NCBI GenBank assembly: GCA_023667055.1
Contig: JAMPAV010000006.1
Span: forward strand, 1-64,000
Length of the DNA: 64,000 nt
Origin: Muribaculum sp.
GTDB lineage: Bacteria; Bacteroidota; Bacteroidia; Bacteroidales; Muribaculaceae
Reading direction: 5' to 3'
Shown in pieces: positions 61,167-64,000 of this stretch. Below the pieces are notes generated by a model. The model was not told where the DNA came from and ran no database searches. It was given only the letters and a program-made list of their open reading frames with translations. Numbering within the stretch: position 1 is the first letter of the stretch; each line of letters opens with the position of its first letter. The translations under genes and the position numbers were made by a program.

Positions 61167-62720
61167 ATGAAAAACGGCATGGCAGACACTACTTTCCGAT
61201 CCTTCAGTCCGGAAGATGAAGCAAAAATCGATCTCCTTTACGATGCTCTGATGAGATCATATCTCGACAGCAAACATCGGCGGAAAATCGAAAAAATAGA
61301 TCGTGCATTCAGGTTTGCCCGAGCCGCCCACCAAGGCGCCCGACGCAACGACGGAAGTCCATACATTCTACACCCACTTGCGGTAGCCCTTATCTGCAGC
61401 CGCGAACTCGGACTGGGAAGTACATCAATCGTGTGCGCCCTGCTCCACGACATCGTGGAGCATTCCGACATGTCGATCGACGACATTGAGGCAAACTTCG
61501 GAAAACAAATCGCGGCGATTGTGGCGGGTATCAACAAACTGAGCGGCGGCATATTCGGACATGCCGCCGAAACGCAAGCCCTGAAACTCCGCGACATGAT
61601 GATGTCGATGAGCTCCGACGTGAGAGTGATCCTCGTGAAGATGGCCGACAGACTTCACAATCTCAGAAACATACACACGCAAAGAGAGGAACGCCGGCAC
61701 AGGGTGGCTCGCGAATCCCTCTATGTATATGCGCCTCTCGCCGAAAGACTCGGACTTTTCACCTTAAAAAGCGAATTTGAGAATCTCGGTTTCAAAATAG
61801 AAAACCCCGTAGCTTACGACACAATCTGCCGGAAACTTCAGCAGAGCGACGAAAGAAGGCAGAAAACCGTCAGCGACTTCGTCAACCCCCTCCGAAAACG
61901 CCTAAATGATGAGGGTCTCGTCTTCGAAATCAAGGCAAGGGTGAAAAGTGCTTACTCTATTTACCGGAAAATGACGAAAAAGAACATCCCCTTTGAGGAA
62001 ATCTACGACATTTATGCCGTGAGAGTAATATTCGAATGCGACGACGATTCGAAGGAAGAACCTTTAGCCCGCCGGATAGCCTCCATACTCACCGAAAACT
62101 ACAAGGTGCATCCGGAACGAATACGCGACTGGCTACGCACTCCAAAAGACAATGGCTACCGTGCCCTTCACCTCACTCTTCAGAACACTGAGACAGGACG
62201 CTGGACCGAAGTCCAGATACGCAGCCGCAAGATGGACGATATCGCCGAACTCGGGTATGCCGCCCACTGGAAATACAAAGATGGAGTGCAGTCTGACACG
62301 GAAAGCCTCGACAAACTTGTGAATGAGGTGAAAGAGATACTCGCCGACCCGGAACCGGACGCGATGGACTTTCTCGACACGCTCCGATTCAATATCTTTG
62401 CAAAACAAATCTACGTGTTCACACCAAAGGGCGACCTTATTTCGCTCCCCTCCGGCGCAACCGTGCTTGACATGGCCTACGCCATCCACACCGATCTCGG
62501 CAACCACTGCATAGGCGGGAAAATCAATCGGAAACTCTTTCATCCCGACCATACACTCGAAAGCGGCGACCTTGTGGAGATTCTAAACGTGAAATGCGTT
62601 TCGCCCGACAAGAAATGGCTCGGCATGTGCGTGACAGCCCATGCCCGCAATGCCATCAACAGCGCCATCAACAAAGAATCCAAACTTCTAAGGGAAAAAA
62701 CAAAGAAAACCACGATATGA
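61167..62720 (+). CDS. Short RelA/SpoT homologue, (p)ppGpp synthetase with altered HD motif
   Basis: The 517-residue protein has an HD domain (about 45-200), a (p)ppGpp synthetase domain (about 250-370; YDIYAVRVIF, PKDNGYRALHLTL, EVQIR) and a TGS domain (about 414-473; VFTPKGDLISLPSGATVLDMAYAIHTDLG). It ends soon after TGS, so the helical, zinc-finger and ACT parts of full-length RSH proteins (about 735 residues) are missing. The hydrolase motif HDxxED reads HDIVEH at residues 94-99, while the later MADRLHNLRN is intact. By analogy with known mutants, hydrolysis is probably lost or weak. Its stop codon overlaps the ATG of the next gene. Confidence 0.92.
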   Translation: MKNGMADTTFRSFSPEDEAKIDLLYDALMRSYLDSKHRRKIEKIDRAFRFARAAHQGARRNDGSPYILHPLAVALICSRELGLGSTSIVCALLHDIVEHSDMSIDDIEANFGKQIAAIVAGINKLSGGIFGHAAETQALKLRDMMMSMSSDVRVILVKMADRLHNLRNIHTQREERRHRVARESLYVYAPLAERLGLFTLKSEFENLGFKIENPVAYDTICRKLQQSDERRQKTVSDFVNPLRKRLNDEGLVFEIKARVKSAYSIYRKMTKKNIPFEEIYDIYAVRVIFECDDDSKEEPLARRIASILTENYKVHPERIRDWLRTPKDNGYRALHLTLQNTETGRWTEVQIRSRKMDDIAELGYAAHWKYKDGVQSDTESLDKLVNEVKEILADPEPDAMDFLDTLRFNIFAKQIYVFTPKGDLISLPSGATVLDMAYAIHTDLGNHCIGGKINRKLFHPDHTLESGDLVEILNVKCVSPDKKWLGMCVTAHARNAINSAINKESKLLREKTKKTTI

Positions 62721-64000
62721 CATCGATAAAAGAAATATTCACAAAAGAGGCCGTCGTGAAATATGGTGTCGCCATAGCTGCCTCCGCAATAGTTCTGCTG
62801 CTTCTGATGCGAAGCGAGCACCAGAATTTCAGCTACGAACTGAACCAGCCGTGGCGATATCCACTACTCACAGCGGAGTTTGACATCCCCGTGATGCGCG
62901 ACTCCCTGTCGGCCCGACAGATGCGCGACAGTATCGATGCGGCATTCATCCCTTTTGTGACGCGTGATTCCCGCATCCCGGTCCGCAGCATCGACCGGTT
63001 TGTCAAAATCGGCGACAATTACGCCGACAATACCGACGTGGCCTTTCTCGCCGCAAAACTTTCAGAGGTCTATAAACGCGGCATCGTTAGCACCGAACTC
63101 TACGACAAGATGCACTCATTCCACTCACCTCAGCTGAGGATGAGCGACGAATCGGAAGACATGAACGCCGTAAGGGTGATCGACGCCTCTGAAATGCTAT
63201 CATGCAGCCAAGCCTACAAAATGATCGATTCGGCATACGTCAAGACACACTCCACCCACAAGCATACCGCCCGCCTCAGCACAGACATGGTGAAGGCTCT
63301 CAGCGCAAGCCTTGTGCCTAACATTGTGCTTGACTCGGTGTCGGACAATAGATTCCGCGACCAGGAATATCTGAATGTGAATTCAGCCCTCGGTGTCATT
63401 AAGAAAGGCCAGCGCATTGTGGATAGAGGCGACATTATCAACACCCAGATATACACTAACCTCAACAATTACTTCGAGTTGCTTGAGAAGACGCAGTCGG
63501 AGCAGATGTCGAGAAAATTCTTTGTCGTGGCCCAGGCATGCTACATAATAATGCTATTCACACTTCTTTATCTTTTCATAGCATTTTTCCGAAAGGAAGT
63601 GTTCCGCAATGTCAAGAAGATGACTTTTGTGGTGTCGCTCCTTACGCTGTTTGTGGTGCTCGCGGTTGAGGCGGCCGAGGTGTTCAATCAGGGACTCTAT
63701 CTGATTCCGTTCGCGGGTGTGCCGATAATCATTTCTGTGTTCATGGACTCCCGCACTGCCATCTTCGCACACACAATCTGCGTGCTGATGACTGCTTTGG
63801 CTGCTCCGTTCCAATTTCAGTTTGTGGTCATTGAATTTGCCGTTGGGGTCTGTGCCACTCTGAGTATCTATCATCTGTCGCGCAGAGGGCAGTTGCTCAA
63901 CACCGCCGCCCTGACATTCGTGCTCTACATCTTCTGCTACTTCATGATGCAGATCCTATACGAAGGAAAGTTGTCTGATTTCTCCTGGCGCATCATCGGC
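62717..64000 (+). CDS. PgpH-type 7TM-HD phosphohydrolase (c-di-AMP phosphodiesterase), 3' partial
   Basis: The open frame begins with ATGA overlapping the RSH stop codon and runs for 428 codons to the window edge. It has an N-terminal membrane helix (about 15-35), an extracellular 7TMR-HDED-type domain (about 36-265; SASLVPNIVLDSV, GVIKKGQRIVDRGDIINTQIY) and the first helices of the 7TM block from about residue 275 (VVAQACYIIMLFTLLYLFIAFF). The cytoplasmic HD domain that would hydrolyse c-di-AMP lies outside the window. PgpH proteins are reported to be inhibited by ppGpp, which suits the tight link to the RSH gene. Confidence 0.9.
   Translation, partial: MTSIKEIFTKEAVVKYGVAIAASAIVLLLLMRSEHQNFSYELNQPWRYPLLTAEFDIPVMRDSLSARQMRDSIDAAFIPFVTRDSRIPVRSIDRFVKIGDNYADNTDVAFLAAKLSEVYKRGIVSTELYDKMHSFHSPQLRMSDESEDMNAVRVIDASEMLSCSQAYKMIDSAYVKTHSTHKHTARLSTDMVKALSASLVPNIVLDSVSDNRFRDQEYLNVNSALGVIKKGQRIVDRGDIINTQIYTNLNNYFELLEKTQSEQMSRKFFVVAQACYIIMLFTLLYLFIAFFRKEVFRNVKKMTFVVSLLTLFVVLAVEAAEVFNQGLYLIPFAGVPIIISVFMDSRTAIFAHTICVLMTALAAPFQFQFVVIEFAVGVCATLSIYHLSRRGQLLNTAALTFVLYIFCYFMMQILYEGKLSDFSWRIIG

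Overview
The window looks like chromosomal DNA of a gut Bacteroidales bacterium, most likely Muribaculaceae (S24-7) or a close relative; the family level is inference. The evidence is a SusC/SusD/SusE/SusF-type outer-membrane locus, type IX secretion tails, many secreted polysaccharide-degrading enzymes, absence of Shine-Dalgarno sites, and repeated occurrence of the Bacteroidetes promoter (TTG, about 20 bases, TAnnTTTG) in front of genes. I see no rRNA, tRNA or CRISPR array.

Layout. 1-2.3 kb: a secreted protein with a sorting tail, then an Rpn-type nuclease gene with an REEG repeat tail. 2.4-16.3 kb: a carbohydrate-degradation locus with a GH95 enzyme facing a five-gene run (heparinase II/III-type lyase, GH39, alginate-lyase-type protein with a carbohydrate-binding module, a GH106-like/esterase fusion, a DUF4861 lipoprotein). 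It has no SusC/D pair or regulator of its own here and is interrupted at 7.7 kb by a MITE-like inverted repeat. 16.3-31.5 kb: housekeeping genes (metK behind a SAM-II-type riboswitch, pheT, yebC, an orphan histidine kinase, aroK, an alanine dehydrogenase-like protein, a glycosyltransferase, asnA, a PAP2 phosphatase), then a compact three-gene steroid/bile-acid reduction operon (5-alpha-reductase, Old Yellow Enzyme-type reductase, SDR) at 28.6-31.5 kb.

31.5-47.5 kb: a DUF2723 membrane protein whose reading frame contains 17 copies of a 7-base repeat (possible phase variation), an acyltransferase and an AAA/nuclease protein on the minus strand, a 460-base structured leader, an AT-rich operon of two paralogous PEGA-domain proteins around an LPP20/NTF2-like protein, an AAA/DUF234 protein and an amino-acid antiporter. 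47.5-56.1 kb, minus strand: an aquaporin and a susC-susD-susE-susF-type locus without enzymes. 56.3-64 kb: tyrA, a MATE transporter, a CAA-rich tract leading into coaE, an SGNH lipoprotein, a TPR membrane protein, and a short RelA/SpoT-type (p)ppGpp synthetase with a damaged hydrolase motif, translationally coupled to a PgpH-type c-di-AMP phosphodiesterase that runs off the window.

The observations I rate highest are the steroid-reduction operon, the heptanucleotide tract inside the DUF2723 gene, the leader plus PEGA operon, the GH106/esterase fusion, and the RSH-PgpH second-messenger pair. All family assignments are by eye from protein motifs; no database search was run.
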